From positions 434,001 through 498,000 of the forward strand of contig JACAAK010000005.1 in NCBI GenBank assembly GCA_025093985.1: 64,000 nucleotides of DNA. Reading direction: 5' to 3'. The stretch comes from Calvatia gigantea. Lineage: Eukaryota; Basidiomycota; Agaricomycetes; Agaricales; Lycoperdaceae. Both the position numbers and the translations under genes were made by a program. Below, piece after piece: positions 10,843-22,636 of this stretch. Every line of letters begins with the position of its first letter. Position 1 is the stretch's first letter. The notes below the pieces were generated by a model that worked only from the letters and a program-made list of their open reading frames with translations, did not search any database and had not been told where the DNA came from.

Positions 10843-12735
10843 ATGGTATTAAGGTCTTTATTAGCAGTTTTAGCAGTTATGCCGGCGCTTGGCCATGCTC
10901 AAGATTTAGGTGTTCCTTTGAGTTGGAGGGTAAGTTCCATATCAAATCGGAAGCCAAACTGACTAGTTGACGGTCCTTTGCAGAAATTCAATAATACGCG
11001 ACCCCTCAGCGAGAGAATTACGATTTCGCAGAATGGAATCAATGCAATTCTGCCACAACTGAGAACCAATATCGGAGAATTCAATGGTACGTTGATACAG
11101 CTCGTCTTATGAACGGGATTGAGGAACTTGATGTTGCTTCAAGGCATCGGGTATTGGCAAAGTGGAAATGTTTGGACGGCGATGGCGAATCAAGATCGCT
11201 ATGCGGGCACAACCGTGAATAAGGCCCAGGTCGTGAATAACTTGAATTTAGTGTTTAATTTGAGGTCAAACTACGATCAATTTGGGTGAGTAAATGTTTT
11301 GCGCTTAACGTCACGAGACTGATGGGTCTTTTAGGGTAAGCGCTCGCCTTGTTGGGCTACATGTATTAATTCTTTATTCCCTGTTATCTGCTTAGTTCAA
11401 CGATGATGCAATGTGAGCATGGTCTAAATACTTGAAGGATCCAGGAAATGATACCTTTCTCCAGGTGGTGGGCGCAGGCTGCTATCGCAGGATTTCGGGC
11501 GTACAGGGATAATAACCTGCTCTCGCATGCAGTTGCTGTCTGGAATCACGTCACAAATTTGTCAGTGTCCATCCCTTCGTGTTGTGGCCGGGATCCGACT
11601 GGTGTCTTGCCATCTAGTGTAATCACCCAAGCTCAGGCTTCTTCTGGCTCGAACCCGAATAAGAATTTCCAGTTAGCAGGACAATGTGAAGGCAGTAAGT
11701 CCTGCAAGTTTACAGTCGAATACAGCATATTGATGAAACCTGAAAGCCACTATGGCGGGAGGCGTCTTTTGGGTAGGAACCTGTTTCACTTCATCGAAAC
11801 TGTTGACTAAACGAAGTCCCCAAGCGACCCACGACTGACGACCAGTCAATCAATTCCATTACAACTGGGTATGTGGAAACTGGCACCATGTTATCAGACT
11901 AGACTTATTCGTTCTAACGATGACGTTTGCAGGCTGTATATAACGTACGTTCTGGACACTCATGACAAACCATCGGATCCTGATAGTCTTTTCAGAACAT
12001 CAGCTCTTCTGGCCGAGATAACAGGGGATTCCAAATACACAAACGCAGCCATTCTCAGTGCTCAATGGATCCGCAACCATAACATCAATAGTAACCATAT
12101 CGTATTAGACACTGTGAATGCCCACGACTGCTCAAGGTCCCCGTCAACATGGTTGTTCACATATAACAGTGGAAAATACATTGAGGGCTTGAGCGTCCTT
12201 GCAGATGTCACGGGTGATTCCCAGTGGCGGTCTCTGTGAGTAATAACTCTGTCTAGGATTGAGTTCCAGTTGACACGGTTCTAGTATGGTCACCATCGCA
12301 GCGGTGGCAGTTAAAAGTACCGCATGGCAAGGTAGTGACGGCATCATCACCGAAGGCGCAAGCACAACGAGTAACAATGACGGCGTTGGATTCAAAGGCA
12401 AGGTCGTTTCCTCATTACGGTCGTATTGTTCTGAACCCCACGCGTTCTGCAGCGATCTTCATTCGAGGCCTTGCCGAAGCGTTCGCTAGAAATCCTTCCA
12501 ACACCGACCTTCGGATCCTCTTGCACAGTTATATCGACGTTCAGGTTCGTGACCCTCGATATTCCCAGCCCCCCCATAACTAAAATGACATTTGCTCCAG
12601 TATAACGCTTTGCTCGACTTAGCTGCTAACGGCAACACATATTCTTCGAACTGGCATGGCCCGCCCCAGGGATTCACTACCTGGGGCCAGCTAGCCGCCC
12701 TTGACGTTCTTGGGGGTGCTATCATTGCGAACTAA
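10843..12735 (+). CDS. Secreted glycoside hydrolase family 76 (endo-alpha-1,6-mannanase)
   Basis: Acts on alpha-1,6-linked mannan backbones of fungal wall glycoproteins. Start MVLRSLLAVLAVMPALGHAQ is a signal peptide. Family blocks follow: GIGYWQSGNVWTAMANQDRY, FNDDAMWWA with the Asp-Asp pair expected at the active site, TTMAGGVFW, SINSITTGLYITTSALLAE, AILSAQWIRNHNINS, LDTVNAHDCSRSPSTWLFTY, GKYIEGLSVLADVTGDSQW, WQGSDGIITEGASTTSNNDG, VFIRGLAEAF, and the end FTTWGQLAALDVLGGAIIAN with TAA at 12733-12735. Roughly ten short introns are required, and every join I tried kept phase. No GPI signal or membrane segment is seen at the C-terminus, so it should be freely secreted. It is complete in all motif blocks and likely active. 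Confidence 0.88.
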
Positions 12736-13285
12736 GTTGTGGTCTGCAGTTGCGCGGTTTGCCATGGAGTGTGTCATGTGCTCGTGATGGGGTGACGCGT
12801 TGAGGTTCTTGAAATATATTTAACTCCAGGTCTGGTGAAATATATAATGCACATGTTCGATCCAGCGATTCTGATTCCGGTGAGGTTTACGATCATGACT
12901 TGTTCCTGCAGGTGCCTGTCATTCTTCCGAAGTCGAGTCCCGGTTGTGGTTTGATTTAATTGATCGGGGGATGCGTCGTACCTGCCAACATCCTGGATCT
13001 GGAAAACCCCCGTGAGCTAATTTGAAGGGGGGTGGAGACACCCATGCGGGTCTGTTTTGGACTACTTGCACTGCGTCGTGCAGGTCGCCGCAAAACAGAA
13101 CCTTGGAGACAACAAACATAACGTCCGTGCGTGGGCAGTCCTTTTGACATCGGCGGATGCCCCACAAGGCTGGACTGCAAACCTTATTTTTTTTGGGTAA
13201 GACGTTTATGTTATAGTTCCTGGAGGATATGACCCTACGCTGAATGTACATTCAGTGCCACGTCTGGAAGGCCCCGCACTCAAAA
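12736..13285. other. Intergenic, no gene seen
   Basis: Between the GH76 stop and the rhodopsin-like gene. A 110-codon minus-strand frame over 12919-13251 has no features of a real protein. Confidence 0.5.
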
Positions 13286-14777
13286 ATGGCTCTCCAACCT
13301 GCTCCCTCTCCTCAGAACCTACATGCGCTTCGGTCTGTCTCTCGCAGCGTTTCAAGGTAAGTCTTAAGTCCTTTGAGGACGTTCTGAGTTATAATTTCTC
13401 ACGAGCCAGCCGTTTCCACCGTATTTCATGTCCTGGCTTTGAGCTTGGCAGTTTTCAGATTATATCGTAGGCTCAAGTCGAAAAATCTTTGGTGGGATGA
13501 CTACTGGGCTTTCTTTGCTTTTGTGGTCGACCTGGGGTACTTTACGACGGTGTGGATAAGGCAAGAAGTGTTCGGTGAGGACGGATATTGATTGGTATCT
13601 TGTTTCTGACCCGTGACTTTCCGGTAGGCGGCGCAGAAGCAGATGGGGTAGAACGCCAACGTCGGATTATATTATTCTGGATGACCGCAACGCTTCCTGC
13701 TCTTATTGTGTGGTAAATTGTTGACTCCAATCATAGACCGAACGACCCCTAACTCGACTACTAGGTCCGCACGAATAAGCATATGCCTCTCGATCGCGCG
13801 TCTCGATGTTCGACATACTGCTGTGCGAGTTCGATTATGGGTATACATACTCACCATGGCATTTGGCCTCATGGGTGGTGGCATGTTATTCCAGAAAATC
13901 TACGTGTGCTCCCGTTCAACGGCGTGGCATTATAATTCGAGCATCCAGTGCGTTATCGGGAAAACAGTGGGCTACCTAAGTCTAGCTGGTACTTCTTCGC
14001 GTACTTTTTGTCTACCAGACAAGATGGCTGACGCTCTTTCACGTACCAGGCGACATTCTCGCGGACGCTGTGTTAACCCTCGTATCCTTCAAATTTCTTT
14101 GGAAAGTACGCATGCGGCGATCGCGACGGAGGTTGCTTTCCTGGCTATTCGCAGCAAATATCTGGAGCTCCTTGGCGGGAATAGCGTACGCAGTTGTGGT
14201 CATCCGTGGTGATGTATTCGGGAGCTCTAGGGGCCTGATCATTGGAGTGGTTGTGAATCTCAAAGTGAGATTTCTGCGCGGCTAATGTCTGCCTTGGCTG
14301 AGCTGATGTCGTATTGCGCAGGCCACAATAACATTGACCGTGTGCAATCTCCTCGTCGTGGTCACATACATATACACCAAATTTTGGTCAAGCTCAGAAG
14401 ACAGTGACTCCGAATCGGAAGATGGTCCAATGACGAGGAGGCACTCGAACCTTCCCAGTGGTCGAACGACCAAACAATCCCCAGTCCCGCAAAGTACTGT
14501 CCTCATTCTGACAGATCCCAACTCTGATTCCACTGGTATTTCTTGCAACGAGAGGGCAAGAGGGATCACGTCAACATTCATGACCTGGGCAGGGTCGGAA
14601 CTTGGTTGGGTGGCGAGAGCACCACCTCCGGCACTTACAAGACCAACGCACCGAGGATCCGCGTCTGTGCCTTCTGCTTTGGAAGACGGTTCCGAGCTGC
14701 CCTCCTTATCGAGAGCCCTTTCTGAACCTTTGCCGACGAGCTCGTCCCTAGCAGCATCCTCCAAGACCTCGAGATGA
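13286..14777 (+). CDS. Fungal rhodopsin-like 7-TM integral membrane protein
   Basis: Starts MALQPAPSPQNLHALRSVSR, then an intron (GTAAGT...AG) leads into the first helix VFHVLALSLAVFRLYRRLKS. Next comes the family's WWDDYWAFFAFVVDLGYF, which marks the fungal 'rhodopsin domain' group (Pfam Fung_rhodopsin; distant to PTH11-type receptors). Further helices: FWMTATLPALIVW, RISICLSIARL, VYILTMAFGLMGGGMLF with Cys residues, DAVLTLVSFKFLWKVR, LFAANIWSSLAGIAYAVVVI, IIGVVVNLKATITLTVCNLL. A cytosolic Ser/Thr-rich tail of about 130 residues begins KFWSSSEDSDSESEDGPM. There are at least five introns. The acidic Ser cluster is a likely CK2-type phosphorylation site (inference). No retinal-binding lysine is expected in this group; ligand unknown. 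Confidence 0.78.
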
Positions 14778-14973
14778 GTGAAACGAAAGCGAAACCGGTT
14801 GTCTAAGTTATAGCGTTTACCTTGATTATGCTATTTTCTGTACATAGTATACTGGTATAACCGGACTGTTTCGTTCTACATTAGACTCCACAGAGGTGTC
14901 AACCGTTGTTTCAATATGGATATATACGTACAATTGGACTTGAAGTTTTAGTGTACCTAATTCATACCCGACT

Positions 14974-16391
14974 TTACACAGAAGTATACGCTTCGCCACC
15001 AGCTTCCTTGTCGATCTGGATAGCTTCATCCAATCCTATACCATTGTGAGGCCTGGACGCCGCAGAAACGCATCGGTGTAACTTACCCATAATTTCAAAG
15101 AACTGCTTCGGTCCCACCTTTCGAGCAGTGACAACATCTGTGCCCTGCGTCTTCAGGGCAGCTAATCCCTCACGCATACCGTGGATTGCAGGAACAGCAG
15201 TGATCAGAGGAAATACTGATTGGAGCCGATCAGAAACAAGGCAAGTCCTAGAATTACCCGAGATAACAGACTCGCGATTTTGACGCCCATTCTCCTCGCA
15301 TCGTCAACAGTAAAATCCGGGGTATGCCCTCCGGTCACAATATTAAGTAAGACCTGTAGGAAACAAATCAGTGGTTGGTTTTGACTGCAATGTTTGGAAC
15401 ACCGCGTGTACAGGTGTGGGTGCGAGTTCGCGTACAGTCCTCGTTACTTCCTCCTCACTTCGAACACCCTCGAGGAAGGCCACTTGCATTTCAGCGCGGT
15501 AAGGATACTTTTCTTAGAACAGTGCAAGACAATAGTACCATCTGCCCCTTCCTTGATAGCAGTCTTGAGCCTTTCCAGGGCTTCATCTAAGCCACATGCT
15601 TGTGCTGCGTCCGTTCGGGCAATTATCACAATATCGCACCCGGGAATCTTCCTACGAGCAGCAACGGCGGCCCGGATGCGAGAGATGAATTCGGGAAGGG
15701 GTGCAATCTGCTTTCCTAATAAGTGCCCACAACGCTTGGACTGAACCTTGGCAATTTTTTAGAGTCAGGACCCAGTGGTCCGGTTGATGAAGACGAAGTA
15801 TGCTCCTACCTGGTCTTCAATGTGGAAGCCAGCGACACCGGCTCTTGCATATGCCGTCAATGTCCGGGCGACCATTACTGGACCACCAAACCTACGAAGC
15901 CATTCCTAAACTAAAATGGGATGAGCGACCAAGGGGCTCACCCTGTATCCGCATCACAAATTAAAGGGATTTGAGGTTTTAAACTGGCGATCATGGTCGC
16001 ATTCTGCCCTCATGAGTTGGTCCGACTACATCATGTTATTTGCTCGCCCAGAACATACTTGGATAAAGTCATTCTGCGTCGCGATCGCAAGATCAGGTTG
16101 ACCGAGCATGGAAGCGGTGGTCGCAGCGCCGCTCATGTATAAGATATCAAAGCCGGCTTCGAGGGCCAAACGGGCAGATATGCCATCATACACGCCTGAG
16201 CTCGTAAATAAACAATATCTCTCTCAAGTTGTCCCCCGTAACCCACCTGGGGCTATCTTTGGATCACAAGAGGTTTCGTCCTGAACGTTTGAACTATGAT
16301 CGCGGAGTGTGGTGATTGGGCTTACGATGAGATCTGAACTCTCCAAAAGCTGGCGTAAGCGAGTGCTTGACCTCAAGAGAGTGGAAGACAT
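14974..16391 (-). CDS. PEP mutase/isocitrate lyase superfamily C-C lyase
   Basis: A TIM-barrel enzyme of the isocitrate lyase/PEP mutase group, which includes 2-methylisocitrate lyase, oxaloacetate acetylhydrolase and dimethylmalate lyase. Blocks on the minus strand: MSSTLLRSSTRLRQLL, APGVYDGISARLALEAGFDI, LYMSGAATTASMLGQPDLA, PLICDADTGFGGPVMVART, GVAGFHIEDQ, then SKRCGHLLGKQIAPLPEF, which contains the Lys-Arg-Cys-Gly-His active-site loop, then DIVIIARTDAAQACGLDEAL, ADVAFLEGVRSEEEV and the C-terminal VGPKQFFEIMGLDEAIQIDK, ending at TAA 14974-14976. Introns are numerous; one (donor GTACTA after GCAGATG) restores the ADVAFLEG strand. No mitochondrial presequence is evident. The Cys of the KRCGH loop is kept, so a lyase rather than a phosphonate mutase is likely. 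Substrate cannot be read. Confidence 0.85.
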
Positions 16392-16921
16392 TTAGACTCC
16401 GCTATCTCGGAACGGATGAGGGGTGAATAAATCAGGCCTGGCATCATCATGAACAAATATATATACTGTTCATGACAAATCACGAGTGATTTCTTGCGCA
16501 GGGTTAATGAGAACGTTGCGACAAATTTTCTTGTCTTTTCAGGACCTATCCTAACCAACAAATTGGGTGCCTGTGATTTCCGGTTTATTTTTCCTTCGGT
16601 AGGAGCAGAGGTGGCACTCCGAACGGTCCTGCCGCCGGGGGATCTCTTCTGCCGTCTCTGCTATTTATACCAAGATGGGACTCCTTAATAATCACCAGAT
16701 GTACAGTTCTAGAGGGTGGGTGTGTCATGCGGAGTCAGCTTCGAGACGGGAGCTAGAGAAATACTTATGCTTTTTAAATTCGTGTGTGGAGGGAACGCTG
16801 GTCCAATCTGGTGTGCCATTTAAAGACGCGGGCTTGTTTGGACACGAAGCTTCTGACAAATAAAGGACCTCCCATCATCTGCATCATATATTAAGAATGT
16901 TTTAAACGTCAAAAGTCCACA
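16392..16921. other. Shared divergent promoter region
   Basis: 530 bases between the divergent lyase (-) and CWC27 (+) start codons. No supported gene; weak open frames only. Confidence 0.5.
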
Positions 16922-18932
16922 ATGGCGCTTCCAACTAAAGGCCGAGTAATTATCGACACAACGGCCGGTGAGATAGACATTGAGCTATGGTCCAAGGTAG
17001 GTTCTACTCCGTATGATTCATACTTCTCTCAATCCTAAAAGTCGTTTTTAGGAAACACCAAAGACTTGCCGGAATTTTCTTGCGCTTGCTATGGAAGGTC
17101 CGTGAGTTTTCTTTCTAAGCCTTCCGTATTTATTGACAAACAATTTGTGCAGGATACTATGATAATGTTATATTCCACCGGTACCACAACATCCCTCGAA
17201 ACTAAATGTAGTCCTGAGGCCTGATGAATCTACAGAGTCGTCCCTGGATTCCTTGTTCAAACAGGTGACAAAACGGGTACCGGCGCGGGAGGAGAGTCGT
17301 TTTATGGAGGTATGCTGTCCACCAAGGTCAACCCGGAGCGCAGTGGTTGACATTGTAATGCCACACAGAACCTTTCGAAGATGAGATTCATCCTCGGCTA
17401 CGGTTTCCCCACAGAGGGCTTGTCGCTATGGCTAACAACGGAACGCGTAACTCGAACGACTCGCAATTCATCATTACACTAGGTTCGTGCCCTACGCGTC
17501 TTCCCTCCTGCCCAAGCTAACTCCACCCAGATCGCGCCGATGAACTACATGGAAAACATACGCTCTTCGGAAGGGTAATGGGTGATACAATCTATAGTAC
17601 GTTCTCAACTCCATTGAACAACGGCTTCCAAAAGGCTAACACCTTGGCCAGATGTGGTGAAAATTGGTGAAGCGGGTATGTCATGATTTGTTGTACCTCG
17701 GACGTTGCTTAACGTTTGCTCAAGAAATCGACAAGAAAACTGAAAGGCCAATCTAGTATGTACGGTGGTTCCCCCTTCTTCCAACTTAGCTCCAACATGC
17801 TATTACAGTCCCCCTAAAATTAGGACAATTCGCATCATAGACAACCCATTCCCTGATATAGTTCCACGGATTACCGCTGCTGAGCGACGAGTACAGCAAA
17901 AGGCGCGAGAGGAGGCTCAACGAGAACGTGAGGAAGTAGAACGACGCAAGGGTGCCAAAAAGTACGGCGGTTGCTTCTTCCTCCTGTTCCTTCTTTGAAC
18001 ATAGACATCGGGATCATAGGGACACAAAACTTCTCAGTTTTGGTGCAGATGAGGAGGCAGAGGAGGAGCCGGTTGCGTTTAAAAAGAAGGCATTATTTCG
18101 GCCTGACCGTGGGTCGTATGTGTTATATGTTCGGAAATTATCGCTAACGGTCTGTGACATTCAGTGGTTGACAAACCAGACGCCAATATTCCCAGTATTC
18201 TCAATCACCTACCTAAGACGGTGGAGTCTTCCGAGTCTAGCTCAAAAGCGGACGATAAGCCTAAAAAAGACAAGCGGGAGCTCGATATTACCAAAATACG
18301 GGAGCAACACGCGAAAGAACAAGCCGCAGCACAGTGAGCCTTGATTTATATGGCGCCAGGCCAGTATCAAATTTTCACCCCTCAACTCCCGTGACAGAAA
18401 TGCCCGACGCACAGAAATTGAGAAAATGGAGGATGAAATTCGCAAGATTGCAAAACGCCAAGCAGGTGAAGGTAGTGATGAGGAGCGGTCCAAGAAGAAA
18501 GCCAAGAAGTCATATTTGGAGGAAGAGCTTTCTAAATATTCAAAGGGCCGCGGGCTGCATAAGAAAGGAAAGGGTGGGCGAAAGAAGGATGAGAGCGACG
18601 TTCTTGAGGCACTAAATAGCTTCCGAGGGAAATTGCAGGCACCCACGGCCGCCGATAATGCCCCCGCGCAAACGGGTGACGATGCAAGGGACAAGGATGC
18701 CGTTGCTCCCGAAGGTCTTGGAGAAGAGGAGGGATTAGAAGTGGATGATGACATAGGATTCCTCAACCATGCGCTGCATTTCCCGAAGGATAATACAGAG
18801 GAGACTGACAAGGCAGAGAGGGATTACGAAGTAATTGATCCGAGGCAGAGGGGTGCACGAGCGCGGGAGGAGGAACGGGAGAGAAAAAGGTTGGCGAACC
18901 AAGGAAAAGGTGGGGGGAGGCGTAGAAGATGA
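16922..18932 (+). CDS. CWC27: Spliceosome-associated cyclophilin-like protein CWC27
   Basis: A component of the activated (Bact-stage) spliceosome with an N-terminal cyclophilin domain. Starts [20 protein letters not shown], then [76 protein letters not shown] and [19 protein letters not shown]. The residue that is Trp in CypA is Glu here (ADELHGKH), as in CWC27 orthologs, so prolyl isomerase activity is expected to be weak (family knowledge). After the domain come a charged coiled region, the conserved [16 protein letters not shown] box, a Ser-rich linker, [20 protein letters not shown], and the classic C-terminal [20 protein letters not shown] and [22 protein letters not shown] block. TGA is at 18930-18932. 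About ten introns. The length is normal for the family. Confidence 0.93.
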
Positions 18933-19556
18933 TAGTCCCAGCCGTTCCTTACGTTCAATATTTCACTCCCTGGTTCGACGCTGTCCTAGATGTACTACTT
19001 GCTGCTGTCAGATACCCAGCCGTCCAGCACCAGATCATTCCAAATCCGATGAAAACTTGTGCGTGATATTAGCCCGAAAATCTCCAATCGCATCGGTGGA
19101 AACTGCGAGCCCGCTGAGGCGCCCGAGCCTATGCACCAGCTTTGATATGGACTAGCTGAGATGAATAAGAGAGTTCTGATAGAGCCACAGGGTAAACATA
19201 CCCTTTCCTGGCTGGCTACGTACTAGAGCTCGGAGTTTTGATGGATCTTAGTACCGAGGGCAAGCCTTTTTACTTATATCAGTGGAAGGGTGGTTTAATC
19301 AGGAAGGAGCTGGAAGACAACGGGAGCAAGGTGCAGCATGTAGCAACAGAAAAATCACGAGAAGGTGTTGGTGCGCGATGCTAAGCTTGGGGACAATCCT
19401 ACGAGCCGCGGCCCGAAATATTCCTGTTTTTGGCCCAACGGAACAACATATTCAAGACAGGAGCGAGCGTGACAAAGACAAAGGGACCTACACTGCAAGG
19501 CGCCTAAACCGAGTAATACAATTTCATATATCACAAGGGCCAATGTCGAGATCCAG
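18933..19556. other. Intergenic, no gene seen
   Basis: Convergent 3' flanks of CWC27 (+) and the F-box gene (-). A 153-codon plus-strand frame at 19282-19743 mostly overlaps the antisense of the F-box gene and is a shadow. Confidence 0.5.
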
Positions 19557-21061
19557 TCATGTAGTCCAAATACGTGATCCATGTATTACCTCCAACTTAA
19601 ATCCGGACATGGCGAGGTTCCGGAACCTCGCCAAAACCTCTGGGGTCCACGAGGAGAGGTCACTGCCAGACTCCAACTCCAAACGAAAACATTCATCTGT
19701 TGACCTTGCATTATGCAGGGCTTCGAGCATTCTAGCAATTTGACCCAGCCTAAAGAGGAAGATCTCGCTGTCCAGAACAAATGTTCTGAGGAACGGAAGA
19801 ATTTTGGGTCCGTCGGATTTGTGGGGATCGATAATCACCCACCCGGGCATAGTGTCTTTCCTTAAGCCCGCAAGGGGATGTCCGATCATACCTAGCATAT
19901 AACCTATAGTATCGCAAGAACTTTCCGTGACGTGAACTGTGCGAACATGAGGGACACTGGCTAAAATTTCCTTCAACACAGAGTAGGAGTAGTTGACTCC
20001 AGTGAGCTTAAGAGTCTGGAGGGTGCTGGGGAGTCTGGAAACAAAGGAGGTGAACAAGCGTTGCAAATCCGGGTGCCCGTATTGGGTTAGAGCAACAGAC
20101 AACTGCAGGACGCGAGTTGATGGGGTCTAGAAACCTCAAAATCAACCAAGTTGGGACATTTGATCAGCAACTCGACACAGTGCCCGATGGACACACCACG
20201 TAGTTGTAAGACAGTAATCATTGACCACGGAAGTAAGAATAGGGTGTATAGCCCTTCTATACGGACAGAATGAAGACTGGGAAGGTCGGTGAGGTTGACT
20301 GAAACACGACTGGACCAGAGAATGGTGTGCGATGACGGCCAGCATAAAGTGACCGACTTGCACCGCGAGAGGTTTTTTCGAATGATAGGAACCCATTCAA
20401 TGGGCAAGCCGATCAAGATGAAGTTCTGTATCTTTGCCGCATTGACAACGAAAACGGAGGTTTTCATAGGTTCCAAGATAGATATGGATTTGGCACGTTC
20501 TTCCGCATCATCAGTGCACCCCAACAAGTAGAGCTGTGCACTGAGAATCCAGTTCAATCGTCATTGGGAGAGTCCGAGAATTCTTGAAGTATAAGTTGAG
20601 AAGCGATACATTGTTGTTGCAGCGTGCTTGGTGAACCTCAATTGATAGTGTCGTCCACAATTGCGGTGTAGACCAAACAACTTGGCGCCAGTGAGACGAA
20701 ACAGCACCCAGAACAACCCCATATTTGTGTCGCCCTGCATTGAACACATGCGGGAAGTTTGATTGTGTTGTTCGAGCACTGAAATCAATTGGCGGCCGTG
20801 CATATTGAAAGATGATGGCTAACACCTCCGTTGGCAAATGTCCCGTGGCTGCTTGGACGTTATTGATTCTGCGCAATAGCCCAGCCCTGGCTTGGAGGAG
20901 GGGATAGATAAGGTTATCGAGGTGATGTAGTTCGTCCGGATGGGAGCCACATCCTCCCGCTGTGCCTGAGCTAGCATATTTGTAATACTATGGCTAGCTG
21001 GCGCACTAGCCGGGATATTGAAAGAGTGTTGACAGCGAGGACACGAAATTGGACGGGGCAT
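19557..21061 (-). pseudogene. F-box/LRR-like protein gene with three frame breaks
   Basis: Reads as a typical agaric F-box protein if three frame changes are allowed. The N-terminus at 21061 (MPRPISCPRCQHSFNIPASA, with a CxxC) is in one frame. The F-box-like helix LRRINNVQAATGHLPTEVLA...HWRQVVWSTPQLWTTLSI is in another, and an exact 41-base GT-AG intron could bridge the first break. Near 20530 the frame changes again to AEERAKSISILEPMKTSV and PIIRKNLSRCKSVTLCW; no usable splice signal fits. Near 20110 it changes once more to RVLQLSVALTQYGHPDLQRL and leucine-rich-like repeats ending at 19557. F-box proteins recruit substrates to SCF ubiquitin ligases, and this family is strongly expanded in agarics. 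Either a decaying copy or indel errors in the assembly. Confidence 0.65.
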
Positions 21062-21936
21062 TGGAAATCGGCTTGCGGGCGATTTGGGTGGAAGATAGGC
21101 GAGGGATGTATTTGGGGGAGTTTGAAGAGCTGGTGGCCTTGGGCAGGTTTAACTAGAGGGTGCTCCAATGAACATATTCAAGTGTGGAGGTCTGACAAAC
21201 TTTGCATTTCCATTCCCCAGTAGGATGAACTTATAAGTGGCATAGGGGTATGTTGCTGCTATATCGCCCGCCTCCCTTTTCCCGTTCCCAGCCGCCAATG
21301 TACTCATCTATATTATTTTTAATCTGTTGTTACACCCTTTCATGGGCGCGCCTGGGAAGTTCAAAAACCTTAGAGCGCCAACCTCATGCTTCCACTCTCT
21401 TTTGACGACTCATCCACCTGTCCTCACTGGCTCCGGAGGGCATTGAGTCCATTTCCAGATCAACAATAATTAAAGGCTAAAAGCTGGGGGGACACTGGGA
21501 TCCAGGTTCGGATAAATCTCGCATGTCAAAGTGGCAGCCCTGAAGTCGGAGATGAGGGTGTGTTGGAGTACAAGAGATCACTCGTTAATTATTCTTCGGA
21601 AGGACATAGTACGAAATCCGCTGATGCTTACTCGGGGATGCCGAGCGCCTATTTGGCTCACGTTCCTAGCTCACCCACCGACACCACTGGTGAATATCAT
21701 AAGACCTTGCGACCTTTGGATCGTGCGGCACCAGGAACGTCCACTGAGAAAATGGAGCTACTGTATGTGCGCGCCTTTCTTGTTTGACTCCAGGAGTACT
21801 GGCATTGGTTGCCACGGTGCGACATTACTACGGGAATGGTACAATCAGCATAGTCCTCCGCTATTACATATGTGCAAAATAACTGTTGTGCTCAACGCAT
21901 CTACAACGAGTGCCTTGCCTGTGACGCCTAATTGCA
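21062..21936. other. Intergenic, no gene supported
   Basis: Upstream of the F-box gene (-) and 3' of the beta-trefoil gene (-). A 161-codon plus-strand frame (21531-22016) overlaps the antisense of the beta-trefoil last exon and has no recognised features. Confidence 0.45.
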
Positions 21937-22574
21937 CTAAGCCTCAGAGGATATCGCCCACCACTGATCTGAACCGGCCGAAAAAGGTTCCAAGAAAATC
22001 TATAATCGGTGACTGATTAATTCCCTCGGGTCCGGGCGCACGACCCAGGTCAACTCACCTCGTTCGAGTCTGGACGACTTGTCCAGAAAAGCTGGGAGGT
22101 CGGGTCATAGATCTATAAAAGAGCCGTTAGAGGGTGGTTGTGGGTATAAGATGTTGGGTATAAGATATTACACGGTACATGCATCGGCTGACAACCTCCA
22201 CCTTCCACGGGGTAAGGGGGTTAAGACTTTCAATGACGGCCTTGAGGGGGGGCAGTGGAAAAAAGGTTGAGCTGCGGAAAACGACTTGCATGGGGATTGT
22301 TCAGCGCTCACTTTTCGTCCTTTGCAATCAGCGTAACCGTTAGTCGTCGCATTCCGAATAATATATCGTTCGCAGTCGCCACTATTAGTGATGATCCACT
22401 GCAGGTGAACCGTAAGCTGTCTTCTAATACCAAAGGCAGGGGTGGAGACTTACTTTTGCAAAACAGTTGAGCTTGTTAACGAGAGTCAACGGACGATCAG
22501 GACCTGTTCGTTGTACCGGGCGGGGGTCTACGATGTTGTGAATAACGCAAGTTTCCCCGGCCTTGAAAGTCATG
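21937..22574 (-). CDS. Small beta-trefoil protein (mushroom inhibitor/ricin-B-like fold)
   Basis: Five short exons splice in phase to about 133 residues: MTFKAGETCVIHNIVDPRPV through KLNCFAK; WIITNSGDCERYIIRNATTN; AVIESLNPLTPWKVEVVSRC; IYDPTSQLFWTSRPDSNE; and IFLEPFSAGSDQWWAISSEA, with TAG at 21937-21939. The recurring pattern W-x-I/V...Y-x-I...G-Y-A and 'QxW' endings, spaced about 40 residues, is that of beta-trefoil proteins; mushrooms have many of these as cysteine or serine protease inhibitors or lectins. No signal peptide, so cytosolic. I infer the fold, not the ligand. The four splice joins (GTAAGT...GCAG; GTGAGC...CAAG; GTAATA...ATAG; GTGAGT...ATAG) support the model. It differs strongly from the inhibitor at 61745-62320. 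Confidence 0.62.
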
Positions 22575-22628
22575 GTTTGTAGGAAGAAGAGAGGAAGAGG
22601 ACTGCACAAGTTCTTCAATGCTCCGGCA

Positions 22629-22636
22629 GATTTATA
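22629..22636 (-). promoter_or_regulatory. TATA box of beta-trefoil gene
   Basis: TATAAATC on the minus strand, 55 bases upstream of the ATG at 22574. Confidence 0.5.

Noticed and set aside
21531..22016. 161-codon plus-strand frame
   Set aside because: Antisense to the last exon of the beta-trefoil gene and of random composition.
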